Part shown: in pieces, positions 8,581-16,940 of the stretch
Layout of the letters: every line of letters starts with the position of its first letter
How positions within the stretch are numbered: the first letter of the stretch is position 1
Program-made: the position numbers and the translations under genes
Notes under the pieces: model-generated
The model's input: only the letters and a program-made list of their open reading frames with translations
Databases searched by the model: none
What the model was told of the DNA's origin: nothing
DNA from: an uncultured Shinella sp.
GTDB lineage: Bacteria > Pseudomonadota > Alphaproteobacteria > Rhizobiales > Rhizobiaceae
Length of the DNA stretch: 64,000 bases
NCBI RefSeq assembly: GCF_946479415.1
Contig: NZ_CAMLFY010000002.1
Coordinates: 1-64,000, forward strand
Direction: 5' to 3'

Positions 8581-9513
8581 TCATGTCCAGGCATAACGCA
8601 CGATATGGAAGAAAACGGGGGCGGCGAAGACGAGGCTGTCGGCCCGATCGAGCATGCCACCATGGCCCTCGATCAGGTGGCCCCAGTCCTTGACGCCGCG
8701 GTCGCGCTTGATCGCGGAGGCGACGAGGCCGCCGAAGAAGCCCATGATGCAGGCAAGGCCCGCGAGCACCCCCGCCTCATAGGGCGAAAAGGGTGTCAGC
8801 CAGTAGAGCCCGGCGCCCAGCGCCGATGCGCTCACGATGCCGCCGATCAGGCCTTCCCAGGTTTTCGAGGGCGAGACATTGGGCGCGATCTTGTGGCGGC
8901 CGAAAAGCTTTCCGAAAATATATTGCAAGACGTCGCTGCCCTGAACGGTGGCGATCAGGAAGGCGATCAGCAGCAGACCGCGCCCCTCGTTGCCGGGAAT
9001 GGGCAGCGTCACCAGCGCCGGCACGTGGCTGATGCAATAGACCGAGAGCATGATGCCCCATTGCTGTTCGCTGACCCGCTCGAGGAAGCGCGAGGTATCG
9101 CCGCGAATGGCCGTCAGTGCCGGCATCGCGAGGAAGCAGTAGACGGGGATGAAGATCGAATAGAGCCCGTACCAGTCGATCCAGATCAAATAATATTGCG
9201 CGGGGATGATGATCAGGAACATGCCGATCAGCGTCCAGCGGTCGGCACGGCGGGTGTTGGTGAGCGTCACGTATTCGCGCAACGCCGCGAAGGAGACGAA
9301 GGCGAAGAGGAGGATCACGCCGCCGGTGCCGAACAGGAAGGCGATGCTGATGCCTGCCACCATGATCCACCAGGCTTTTATGCGCGCATTGAGATTTTCC
9401 AGCGTTTCCGGCAGTGGTTTGGGGCTGCGCCAGGAAAGCACGGCGGCAACGAGGCTTGCCGTGGTGAGGATAGCGACGAGGCCCCAGAAAAGGCAGGTCG
9501 TGTCGTCGTTCAT
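8581..9513 (-). CDS. CdsA-family phosphatidate cytidylyltransferase-like protein (YnbB-like)
   Basis: 310 residues with about eight hydrophobic segments. The C-terminal part carries the CTP-transferase signature: SPSKTWEGLIGG followed by SAIKRDRGVKDWGHLIEGHG and GMLDRADS, which matches the S-x-x-K-R-x4-K-D...H-G-G-x-x-D-R-x-D pattern. CdsA proteins form CDP-diacylglycerol from phosphatidate and CTP in the inner membrane. The ATG overlaps the stop of the PlsC gene (ATGA), so it is the last gene of a coupled lipid operon. This copy is unlikely to be the housekeeping cdsA, which in alphaproteobacteria normally sits beside uppS/dxr; here it corresponds to YnbB of the E. coli ynb set. Confidence 0.85.
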   Translation of the reverse strand: MNDDTTCLFWGLVAILTTASLVAAVLSWRSPKPLPETLENLNARIKAWWIMVAGISIAFLFGTGGVILLFAFVSFAALREYVTLTNTRRADRWTLIGMFLIIIPAQYYLIWIDWYGLYSIFIPVYCFLAMPALTAIRGDTSRFLERVSEQQWGIMLSVYCISHVPALVTLPIPGNEGRGLLLIAFLIATVQGSDVLQYIFGKLFGRHKIAPNVSPSKTWEGLIGGIVSASALGAGLYWLTPFSPYEAGVLAGLACIMGFFGGLVASAIKRDRGVKDWGHLIEGHGGMLDRADSLVFAAPVFFHIVRYAWT

Positions 9514-10163
9514 CGGCGGGTTCCATCCCTGTTGGGCGCGAGCGTGAGAAGGGCATTGCGGGCGCGGTCGAGAAACACCTTGCGATCCTCGCCCTCCTGC
9601 AACACGACAGGCGTGCCGAACACGACGCGGCACAGAAGCGGGATCGGCAGCACGGCGCCCTTGGGCAGCACGCGCGACATGTTCTCGATCCAGCAGGGCA
9701 CGAGCTCGACATCCGGCCGGGCGCAGGCAAGGTTGTAGAGGCCGGAGCGGAAGCGCAGCAACGGCTCCTCCGTCATGTTGCGCGTGCCCTCGGGAAAGAA
9801 GATCAGCGACTGGCCGGCATCGAGCGCCGACAGCATGACCTGCATGGGATCCGCGGCGCGCTCCACCCAGTTGCGCTCGACGAGAACGGTGCGCAGCAGC
9901 CTGTTTGCGATGAAGCGCCTGACTTTTCCGGCATTCCAGTAGTCCGCCCCGGCGACGGCGGCGGTGCGGGCACGCTCGGGCGGGGTGAGGCAGGTCGAGA
10001 CGAGGATGAAATCGCCGTGGCTCGCATGGTTGGCGAAATAGATGCGCTGCCGGCCGTTCGGCCCGGTGCCGGCCCAGATCGGCCGCACGCCCGTCACCGC
10101 GCGGGAAAGGCCCGCGAGCACCGCGCCGGCCGCCATTTGCAAAAGGGACGCTCCATCCATCAT
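9510..10163 (-). CDS. PlsC-like 1-acylglycerol-3-phosphate acyltransferase
   Basis: 217 residues from the ATG at 10163 (MMDGASLLQM). The acyltransferase motif NHxxxxD is NHASHGD at residues 45-51, and the glycerophosphate-binding motif FPEGTR is present as FFPEGTRNM. The family esterifies lysophosphatidate to phosphatidate at the inner membrane, supplying the CdsA-like enzyme whose gene overlaps its stop by ATGA. Its own start overlaps the preceding small membrane-protein gene in the same way. E. coli ynbABCD has no PlsC, so this gene extends the pathway upstream. The start was chosen because the longer reading frame upstream merely reads through the neighbouring gene. Confidence 0.85.
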   Translation of the reverse strand: MMDGASLLQMAAGAVLAGLSRAVTGVRPIWAGTGPNGRQRIYFANHASHGDFILVSTCLTPPERARTAAVAGADYWNAGKVRRFIANRLLRTVLVERNWVERAADPMQVMLSALDAGQSLIFFPEGTRNMTEEPLLRFRSGLYNLACARPDVELVPCWIENMSRVLPKGAVLPIPLLCRVVFGTPVVLQEGEDRKVFLDRARNALLTLAPNRDGTRR

Positions 10164-10600
10164 ACCGTGCCGCCTCCCGCGATCATGTCGAGCAGCAGGA
10201 CGAGGTAGAGCGCAACGCCGATCGAGAGCGCGATGCGCTGCAACCGGAGGAGCCGACCGCATCCCGCGAGGCGATCCGCCAAGGAGGCCGGAACGGGGTT
10301 CGCGGAACGCAGGCCCATGCGGGCAAGCACATCGTCGATTGCGCTGAGCCCCGCCGTCTCCTCGTCACAGGACGCGGCCAGGCGGAACAGGGCGGCATCG
10401 AAGAGCAGGTGGACGGAGACGGCAAGTGGCGGGATGCAGAAGGCGAAGAGCAACCACCAGGCGAGCGGCCCGGCAAAACCTTCCGCCCCTGCGGTTGGCG
10501 GGGCGATGGCGAGAATCAGCAAGGCCGCCCCGCCGCCGGCAAAAGCGTTGCGGCGCAGGCGCCTGACGGCATCGTTCGTCAGTGTCTTCCAGTCACTCAT
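10160..10600 (-). CDS. small membrane protein of the lipid operon, function unknown
   Basis: 146 residues, no family recognised. Predicted hydrophobic segments lie near residues 20-36, 45-65 and 122-143, separated by a polar loop with FRLAASCDEETAGLSAIDD. Its start overlaps the end of the PAP2-phosphatase fusion gene and its stop overlaps the plsC start (ATGA), so it is translated in step with lipid-processing enzymes. An accessory or scaffold role in that membrane pathway is inference from position alone. Confidence 0.7.
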   Translation of the reverse strand: MSDWKTLTNDAVRRLRRNAFAGGGAALLILAIAPPTAGAEGFAGPLAWWLLFAFCIPPLAVSVHLLFDAALFRLAASCDEETAGLSAIDDVLARMGLRSANPVPASLADRLAGCGRLLRLQRIALSIGVALYLVLLLDMIAGGGTV

Positions 10601-11931
10601 TGTGCCGCCTCGTCGATGGCGGCAAAAATCTCGGGCCGCAGATGCACGGGGCGTCCCGCCGCCTTGATCCGCTCGCCGGCAATCGCGGCGTTGGCGGCAT
10701 GTCCCGCGCGGATCAGCCAGCAGGCGGCGACCGCGGCACTGCGCTGGAAGCCGAGGGCGCAGCAGATGAGGACCGGCCCATGCCGGCTGGCGTCTTCAAC
10801 TGCAAGGGCCGCCTCGCGGATGCGGCCGACCTCGAGTGGAAGAAGGTCCGTCGAGGGAAAAGCGTGCCATGTGAGGCCGGGGGCGGCGATGGCCGGCATT
10901 TCCGCCGTCATGTCGATCACGGCGACATAGGTCGAAAGCTCGGAGCGCTTGGGGGTACGGCCGAGGAAGACGCCATCAGCAAGCTCGACGGCGCGGGCGA
11001 GATTTCGCGTCCACCAGAGCACGTTCAGCCGGGCGCCGAGGCGGTAGGGCCAGAGCAGCCAGCGGCTGGCAAGGCTGATGCGCCCATCCGCACGCTTCTG
11101 GAAGACATCAGGACCGGCACCGGCATAGCCGAGAGCGACGATGGCGAGTGCCAAAGCCGGCCAGAGGAGGAGAAGGCCAGCGCCGGAATCACGTGTCGCG
11201 AGAACGGTCAGCAACAGGAAGGTGGCGGCACCGGCGGCATAGAAGCCTGCCAGCCGCCGCGCCTTGCCGTCTTGCGTCCGGCGAAAACCGGCAAGCGGCG
11301 AAGGACCCTGCACCGGGAAGAGCCAGAGCGCGAAGACGCCGAGCAGCGCGCCGGTCGGGATATCGATGATATGGTGCTGCCAGGTTGTCAGCACCGACAG
11401 GCCGATCAGCAGGCTCCAGACATGCCAGAGCGCCAGCACCGCACCACGCAGCCGGCCGCGCCAATGGTCCCAGATGATGACCAGCAGCGCGATATGCAGC
11501 GAGGGCGCCTGGTTGAACGGCTTGTCGAAACCGCCGAGCACATCGAACATGAAGCCCGGCAGGCCATGCGTTTCCGGCCGCACGAAGATCGCCTGCAAGG
11601 GGAAGGCGAGGAAGCAGGCGACGGCGACGATCTGTGCCGTCAGATAGCGCCGCGCCAGCCGCCCGACGGCCTCCGGCGTCTCGTTGACGAAGAGCGAGAG
11701 CGCATAGAAGGCGTTGATCGACCAGTAGGGCACGATCGTCCAGGCGAGGAAGGGAATCTGCCGCTCCCAACCGAAGGCGAGGTTGGGCACGGAGGCGCGC
11801 TGCGAAGCCAGCCAGTTCGCCACGCCGTAGGTCAGGTAGAAGAACGGCGCGAGGAACGCGAGCCAGAGCGCCGCCGCACGCAAAACGGCGCGGCGATCGA
11901 CGGTCGGAACGGTTGCTACCCCCTCCCCCAT
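10597..11931 (-). CDS. PAP2 phosphatase / dual-specificity phosphatase fusion (YnbD-like)
   Basis: 444 residues from the ATG at 11931, chosen because a GAGGG ribosome-binding site precedes it. The first 270 residues are multi-membrane-spanning with the PAP2 core: PSLH at 143-146, and TTWQHHIIDIPTG with His187 and Asp190. The usual SR before that His is TT, so the motif is variant. The C-terminal 120 residues form a cytoplasmic dual-specificity phosphatase with an intact C-x5-R loop (Cys391...Arg397). The combination equals E. coli YnbD and suggests dephosphorylation of a lipid head-group or CDP-alcohol-derived phospholipid phosphate. It lies seven bases after the hydrolase-methyltransferase gene and overlaps the next gene. 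Confidence 0.85.
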   Translation of the reverse strand: MGEGVATVPTVDRRAVLRAAALWLAFLAPFFYLTYGVANWLASQRASVPNLAFGWERQIPFLAWTIVPYWSINAFYALSLFVNETPEAVGRLARRYLTAQIVAVACFLAFPLQAIFVRPETHGLPGFMFDVLGGFDKPFNQAPSLHIALLVIIWDHWRGRLRGAVLALWHVWSLLIGLSVLTTWQHHIIDIPTGALLGVFALWLFPVQGPSPLAGFRRTQDGKARRLAGFYAAGAATFLLLTVLATRDSGAGLLLLWPALALAIVALGYAGAGPDVFQKRADGRISLASRWLLWPYRLGARLNVLWWTRNLARAVELADGVFLGRTPKRSELSTYVAVIDMTAEMPAIAAPGLTWHAFPSTDLLPLEVGRIREAALAVEDASRHGPVLICCALGFQRSAAVAACWLIRAGHAANAAIAGERIKAAGRPVHLRPEIFAAIDEAAQ

Positions 11932-11938
11932 GCCGCCC

Positions 11939-13675
11939 TCAGATGCGCTCGGCCAGCGAGACGGTGAAGATGCCCCAGATATCGATGCGCTGCTCGATCT
12001 TGCGGAAACCGGCGGCGGCGACCAGCTGGTCCATCTCCTGCTGCGTGCGTCGGCGCATGATCCAGGCCTCGCCGCCGCGATGCGAGGTAAGCGCACGGGC
12101 GATCATCTCCAGCTGCGGATGCCAGGGCTGGCCGGTATAGACGAGCAGCGACCCCGGCTCCAGCACCCGCGACAGGCCGGCCAGCGACGCCTCGATCTGG
12201 GCATTGTCGGGAAAGAGTTCGTAGAGGCCCGAGACGATGGCGAGCGTCGGGCGCGGCTCTATGGATGCCAGCCCGTCCGTATCGAAGGCATCGGCACGGT
12301 GGAATGTGGCGATGTGCTGAAGGCCGCGTTCGGCGATCAGCGCCGTGCCCTTCTCCACATTGATCGGCGAATAATCCTGCATGCGGATGCTGTCCGGCTT
12401 CGCCTCGGAGGCCGTCACCGCATCCAGCACATAGCGCCCGTGGCCGGCGGCGATGTCGAGCACGCGGATCGCCTTGCCCTCGCCCTTGAGGCGCGACAGC
12501 GCCTTGCCGATCAGTTCTTCCAGATGCACCTTGCGCTGGCGAATACCGCGCCAGCCGATGGCGTCGAGGAACTGCCGGTCGATCAGCCGTCCACCGGGGC
12601 CAAGGCCGCGCGGCGCGTCTTCATAGACATAATCCAGCGTCGAGCCGGAATCGAAACCGGTGCTCACGCCCGTCGCGATGCCCTGGGAAAACAGCCCGCC
12701 GATGCGGATCGAGGCCCGCGTCAGCGCCCAATAGGCGCCGCGCGGCGAAAACAGCGGCAGCGGCGTCGCCAACCGGTCGGCCTCGTCGCGGGTATAGCCC
12801 GAGAGATGCGCGCGGCGGACATCTGCCACGACGGGTGGCTCGGCAAAGCGCGCGAGGATGAAGCTGCGCACCTTGTCCAGCGCTTTGGCCCGATCCCGCT
12901 CGCCGAGCGTGTCGTGAAAGAAGCCGGGCAGCACATGGCGTTCCTTGATCGTGCTGCCGAGATTTTCGAAGAAACGGTGCTGCGGGCCATGGCGCACGAC
13001 GAAATCGCTGCCGGAAATGAGAAGCTGCGTCGGCACGGTGATGGCCCGCGCATCCGCCACCACACGATCAGCCGCCTCGTAGAGCTCCAGCAGGATGTTG
13101 GACGCGATGGGCCGGGTGATCAGCGGATCGGCCTCGAAGGAGGCGATACGCTCGGGATCATGCGTCAGGAAACGCGCCTTGACGTAGGAATTGACGAAGA
13201 ACGTGCCCTTCAGCTTCTGCCAGAGCGCGATGCCCTCTTTCGCGAAGGGCACATAGAGCTTGACGCTGAAGGCCGGCGAGGCGAGCACCAGCGCGCGGAT
13301 ATCGGGCGCATAGTCATGCACCCAGGTCGCGGCCAGCACCGCGCCGACGCTCTGCGCCAGCACGACGACCTGATCCATCGCAAAACCGTCGGTCTCGCGG
13401 ATATGGCGTACGAAACAATCGAGATCGCGCACCGAATGGGCAAAGGACGGCGAATGGCCGCGTTCGCCGGGCGAACGGCCATGACCGCGTGCATCCCAGG
13501 CGTAGAAGGCGAAATCGGCAAGCCCCAGCTCCTCGGCGATATGGGCGACGCGGCCGCTGTGCTCGTGGCCGCGATGAAGCAGCACGATCGCGCCTTTTGC
13601 CGTGCCGGACCGGGCCGGCCAGTAGCGATAGAAGAGCTCTACGCCGTCATGGCTTGCAAAGGCCTTTTCGATCAT
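11939..13675 (-). CDS. alpha/beta hydrolase - SAM methyltransferase fusion (YnbC-like)
   Basis: 578 residues in two parts. Residues 1-270 are an alpha/beta hydrolase of monoacylglycerol-lipase type with HRGHEHSGR oxyanion region, nucleophile Ser109 in LAQSVGA, Asp224 in SGSDF and His254 in PGFFHDT. Residues 370-560 are a class I methyltransferase with motif I VLDIAAGHGRYVLDAV at 405-420. The same two-part protein is YnbC in E. coli. It is the first gene of the minus-strand lipid operon and diverges from the CDP-alcohol transferase gene. Likely substrates are a lipid ester and a lipid or head-group methyl acceptor; neither is known. Confidence 0.85.
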   Translation of the reverse strand: MIEKAFASHDGVELFYRYWPARSGTAKGAIVLLHRGHEHSGRVAHIAEELGLADFAFYAWDARGHGRSPGERGHSPSFAHSVRDLDCFVRHIRETDGFAMDQVVVLAQSVGAVLAATWVHDYAPDIRALVLASPAFSVKLYVPFAKEGIALWQKLKGTFFVNSYVKARFLTHDPERIASFEADPLITRPIASNILLELYEAADRVVADARAITVPTQLLISGSDFVVRHGPQHRFFENLGSTIKERHVLPGFFHDTLGERDRAKALDKVRSFILARFAEPPVVADVRRAHLSGYTRDEADRLATPLPLFSPRGAYWALTRASIRIGGLFSQGIATGVSTGFDSGSTLDYVYEDAPRGLGPGGRLIDRQFLDAIGWRGIRQRKVHLEELIGKALSRLKGEGKAIRVLDIAAGHGRYVLDAVTASEAKPDSIRMQDYSPINVEKGTALIAERGLQHIATFHRADAFDTDGLASIEPRPTLAIVSGLYELFPDNAQIEASLAGLSRVLEPGSLLVYTGQPWHPQLEMIARALTSHRGGEAWIMRRRTQQEMDQLVAAAGFRKIEQRIDIWGIFTVSLAERI

Positions 13676-13793
13676 GCTGTCCCCCTCATGCGGATGTCAT
13701 TCTCACCTATACGGATGAGGCGCCATGTTTGCAGTTGATTTCATGGCATTGCCTCTGCATTTGTGGAATGCAATCGAGCGGATTCAACCTTTC

Positions 13794-14390
13794 ATGTCGA
13801 TCTATAAACTGAAATCGTCCTTCCAAAGCCTTCTCAGACCCCTGGTCGGGCGGCTGGCCGCCATGGGCCTCACCGCAAATCAGGTGACGCTGGTCGCCGC
13901 CATCGTCTCCATCGGCATCGGCGGCCTGCTTGTCGCCCGGCCCGAACCCGCCCTCTTCGCGCTCGTTCCGGTCTGGATGGTGCTGCGCATGGCCTTCAAC
14001 GCCATCGATGGCATGCTGGCGCGCGAACACGGCCAGAAGAGCGCGCTCGGCGGCTATCTCAACGAGATCACGGACGTGGTGTCCGATGCCGCACTCTACG
14101 CGCCCTTCGCACTCATCGCGCCCTTTTCGCTGCCCTGGCTGACGGCGATCATCTTCCTCGCCACGCTCACGGAATTTGCCGGTGTGCTCGGTGTCCCGCA
14201 TGGCAATGGCCGCAACTACGAGGGTCCGATGGGCAAGAGCGACCGGGCTTTGTTGTTCGGGGCGCTAGGCGCGCTCGTGGCTGTCTTCGGCACCCTGCCG
14301 GCCTGGACATGGCATATCCAGCCCATGGCCTGCGTGCTGCTCGCCTGGACCGTCGTCAACCGGGTGCACGCCGGGCTGTCAGGCGCCTAA
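13794..14390 (+). CDS. CDP-alcohol phosphatidyltransferase (YnbA-like), variant active-site motif
   Basis: 198 residues from the ATG at 13794 (MSIYKLKSSFQSLLRP); an earlier in-frame ATG at 13725 adds a poorly conserved leader. Five to six membrane segments. The CDP-OH-P motif is present in variant form: N-A-I-D-G-M-L-A-R, eight residues, G-G-Y-L-N-E-I-T-D-V-V-S-D. The first and third of the four canonical Asp positions are therefore Asn. The family transfers a phosphatidyl or other phospho-alcohol group from a CDP-activated donor at the inner membrane. It is divergent from the ynbC-like gene, completing a ynbA/B/C/D equivalent set. Altered metal binding or donor choice is inference. Confidence 0.85.
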   Translation: MSIYKLKSSFQSLLRPLVGRLAAMGLTANQVTLVAAIVSIGIGGLLVARPEPALFALVPVWMVLRMAFNAIDGMLAREHGQKSALGGYLNEITDVVSDAALYAPFALIAPFSLPWLTAIIFLATLTEFAGVLGVPHGNGRNYEGPMGKSDRALLFGALGALVAVFGTLPAWTWHIQPMACVLLAWTVVNRVHAGLSGA

Positions 14391-14393
14391 GCC

Positions 14394-15704
14394 TCAGCGC
14401 TTGAACCGGCCCGGCGTCGGCCGGCCGGTCACCTGCTCCCAATGTTCGTCCGCGCGCCGCTCGAAGGTCGCCGCGTCGCGCGCATCGCTCTGGTAGAAGG
14501 CACCGCGCGGAACATCGGGCGCATAGACCTGCTCGCTCCAGCCGCGCCCGTCATCATGCGGAAAGGCATAGCCGACATGGCCGAGCGCCGCCGCACCCTT
14601 GTAATGCGCATCGCGCAGATGCATCGGCACGGCCGAGGGCGCCTCGCTTGCCACATGGGCGAGCGCCAGCGAGATGCCGCGACAGGCCGAATTGGATTTC
14701 GGCGCCCGCGCGACGTGCAGGGCGGCATGGGCAAGAATGATCTGCGCCTCGGGATAACCGATCTTTTCCACCGCATGGAGCGCCGCGACCGCCGTCTGGA
14801 GCGCGGTGTTGTCGGCAAGGCCGACATCTTCGGACGCGTGGATCATGATGCGGCGGGCGATGTAACGCGGGTCCTCGCCGCCATGAATCAGCCGGGCGAG
14901 CCAATAGAGCGTCGCATCGGGATCCGAGCCGCGCATGGATTTCACGAAAGCGGAGACGACATCATAATGCGCGTCACCCGAGCGGTCGTGGTTGACGGGG
15001 GCCGCCGCATAGGCCTCCTCCACCATCGCCTCGGTCAGCACGACCGGCCGGCCGGGCGCGTGGCCGACGGCAAGACTTTCCAGCACCGTCAGCGCCCGGC
15101 GCGCATCGCCGCCGGAGCGGCCGGCGATGCGGCGCAGCTGCGCGGGCTCGATCCGTACTTCGATGCCGCGATCTGCCAGATGCCTGACGCCGCGACGCAC
15201 CACCTCCTCCATTTCCTCAAGGGTCAACGGCTCCAGCTTGAGGATCGTCGAGCGGGAAATGAGCGCGGGCGTCAGCGTATGATAGGGATTGCCGGTGGTC
15301 GCGCCGATGAAGTCGGCGACACCCTCCTCGCAGAGTGCCAGCAGATGATCTTGCTGCGTGGCGCTGAAGCGATGCACCTCATCGGCGAACAGCAGGGTCG
15401 GGCGCATGTGCGCCTCGTCGGCGATCTTCCTGATATCGGCGACATTGTTGTGCGCGGCGTGCAGCGGCCGGAAATTCTTGCCGAGCATGTTGCCGATGGC
15501 CCGCGCGATCGACGTCTTGCCCAGCCCCGGCGGGCCATAGAGGATGATACTGCCGAGCCGCCCGGCGGCGATGCGCCGGCGCAGCATCGTGCCCTCGCCG
15601 ATCACCTTCTCCTGGCCGATCACATCGTCCAGCGTCGCCGGCCGGAGCTCGGCGGCAAGCGGCATGGAGCCGGTGCGCGGCGCGGCATCGAAAAGATCGG
15701 TCAT
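14394..15704 (-). CDS. rarA: replication-associated recombination ATPase RarA/MgsA
   Basis: 436 residues. Clamp-loader-like AAA+ ATPase with Walker A GPPGLGKTS at 57-65, Walker B LLFADE at 104-109 and sensor 1 region FIGATTGNP. A C-terminal helical tetramerisation domain includes VKSMRGSDPDATLYWLARL and the family hallmark RRIMIHASEDVGLAD. RarA acts at stalled replication forks together with SSB and the polymerase. Ends 3 bases from the convergent ynbA-like gene. A housekeeping gene, single, normal length. Confidence 0.95.
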   Translation of the reverse strand: MTDLFDAAPRTGSMPLAAELRPATLDDVIGQEKVIGEGTMLRRRIAAGRLGSIILYGPPGLGKTSIARAIGNMLGKNFRPLHAAHNNVADIRKIADEAHMRPTLLFADEVHRFSATQQDHLLALCEEGVADFIGATTGNPYHTLTPALISRSTILKLEPLTLEEMEEVVRRGVRHLADRGIEVRIEPAQLRRIAGRSGGDARRALTVLESLAVGHAPGRPVVLTEAMVEEAYAAAPVNHDRSGDAHYDVVSAFVKSMRGSDPDATLYWLARLIHGGEDPRYIARRIMIHASEDVGLADNTALQTAVAALHAVEKIGYPEAQIILAHAALHVARAPKSNSACRGISLALAHVASEAPSAVPMHLRDAHYKGAAALGHVGYAFPHDDGRGWSEQVYAPDVPRGAFYQSDARDAATFERRADEHWEQVTGRPTPGRFKR

Positions 15705-15827
15705 GGCAATCCCCGTCGACAGGCTTTTTCAGTCCGACCGTCGGGCAGCAAAGTGCACCGTGCGGGCGGATGACGTTCGTCTATCGACCGGAGAGGGCGG
15801 GGTCAAAGGGTTCGTGTGCGGAAGGGC

Positions 15828-16379
15828 TCAGGCGCCCCTGGCCATGACATCGTGATAGCGGCCATCCTGATAGAGCAGCGAATGTCCGGCACCGATGCGG
15901 ATGGCAACGACCTTGCCGATGACGATGACATGGCTGTGCCGCTCGATGGCTTCCTCAACGACGCAATCGATTGCCGCCACGGCATCGACGAGCAATGGGG
16001 CGCCGCTGACGGCCGTTGTCCATTCCGCGCCGCGATAACGCTCGGTGCCCCGCAGGCCACCGCGTCCCGCAAACTGGTTGGCCAGCACCTCATGATCGGC
16101 GCCGACGATGTTGATGCCGAGATGGCCGTAACGTTCGACGACGGGCCAGGTGGAGGATGTGCGGTTGAGCGAGACCAGCATGCGCGCCGGCTCAACGGAA
16201 AGCGCCGTTGCGGACGTGACGGTCGCGCCCGTGCGGGTCTCGCCCTCGCCGGCGGTGATGATGCTGACACCGCCGCCCAAGGTGCGTAATGCCGCTTTCA
16301 GGTGATCGGCATCTGCGGGATGATCGAGCACTGCCGCATTGCGGTCGTTGAAGAGAGTGTTTTCGACATGCGCATTCAT
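15828..16379 (-). CDS. flavin reductase-like FMN-binding protein
   Basis: 183 residues of the flavin reductase domain family: LKAALRTLGGGVSIITAGEG, the typical GATVTSATALSVEPARMLVSLN and the RHSHVIVIGKV strand. Members bind FMN and often serve as the small reductase component of two-component monooxygenases. No partner monooxygenase lies alongside; the luciferase-like gene at 33.3 kb is far away. Monocistronic by spacing. An AT-rich stretch upstream (about 16,450-16,490) probably contains its promoter. Confidence 0.8.
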   Translation of the reverse strand: MNAHVENTLFNDRNAAVLDHPADADHLKAALRTLGGGVSIITAGEGETRTGATVTSATALSVEPARMLVSLNRTSSTWPVVERYGHLGINIVGADHEVLANQFAGRGGLRGTERYRGAEWTTAVSGAPLLVDAVAAIDCVVEEAIERHSHVIVIGKVVAIRIGAGHSLLYQDGRYHDVMARGA

Positions 16380-16491
16380 CGTGTCCGCTCCGCTCGCTAT
16401 CGGATATCTCCCCTAGACATAACAAGACGAAGGGCCATGCAGCAGGCATGTCTTTTCTTTTTTGACTATTTTTATAGAAAATACATACATC

Positions 16492-16516
16492 GCGCGCCGC
16501 CGCTTCGGCAGCGCGC
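16492..16516. terminator. GC-rich hairpin downstream of ridA
   Basis: Arms 16492-16502 and 16506-16516 (eleven bases, one mismatch) with a CTT loop lie about 10 bases beyond the ridA stop on the minus strand. No immediate T-run follows in the transcript direction, so this is a weak or Rho-assisted terminator rather than a textbook one. The next region (16,440-16,490) is AT-rich and precedes the flavin reductase gene. Confidence 0.45.
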
Positions 16517-16526
16517 CTATGAAGCG

Positions 16527-16919
16527 TCAGGCCGGTTTGCGACGCGCGGCAATCGCCGTCACTTCCACCTTCATGTCCGGATCGGCAAGAGCGGCGACAC
16601 CGACGGCGCAGCGGACCGGATAGGGTTTCCTGAAGTAGCTGCAATAGACCTCGTTGAAGGCCGGGCGCTCATTGATATCGGTGAGATAGATCGTCAGGTG
16701 CATGACATCGGCGAGGCTGCTGCCGGCCTTTTCCAGCGAATTTTTCAGGCTTTCCAACGTCGCGATGCTCTGGGTCCTGATGTCGCCGGTCTCGATCGAG
16801 CCATCGGCGCACAGCGGGATATGCGTCGTGAAGAGCAGGTTGCCGAGGCCTGTCGTATCGGAGGAAATCTCGCTCTCGTCCGTGTCCTCGATGAAGAAGG
16901 GGGCATTGTTGTCAGCCAT
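16527..16919 (-). CDS. RidA family (YjgF/YER057c/UK114) protein
   Basis: 130 residues with the RidA fold: NLLFTTHIPLCADGSIETGD, LADVMHLTIYLTDINERPAFN and the C-terminal PVRCAVGVAALADPDMKVEVTAIA, which holds the conserved Arg that binds the substrate carboxylate. RidA proteins hydrolyse reactive enamine/imine intermediates released by PLP and flavin enzymes. It is last in the minus-strand frl-type operon. That fits, because the operon carries a PLP enzyme and the regulon includes a flavin amine oxidase producing imines. A strong AAAAGGAGAA ribosome-binding site precedes the ATG. Confidence 0.85.
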   Translation of the reverse strand: MADNNAPFFIEDTDESEISSDTTGLGNLLFTTHIPLCADGSIETGDIRTQSIATLESLKNSLEKAGSSLADVMHLTIYLTDINERPAFNEVYCSYFRKPYPVRCAVGVAALADPDMKVEVTAIAARRKPA

Positions 16920-16940
16920 AAGCTGTTCTCCTTTTTGGCT

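Noticed and set aside
8562..8583. TGACGG-N5-CCGTCA repeat at the end of the CdsA-like gene
   Set aside because: Six-base arms with no T-run and overlap with the coding end; too weak to call a terminator.
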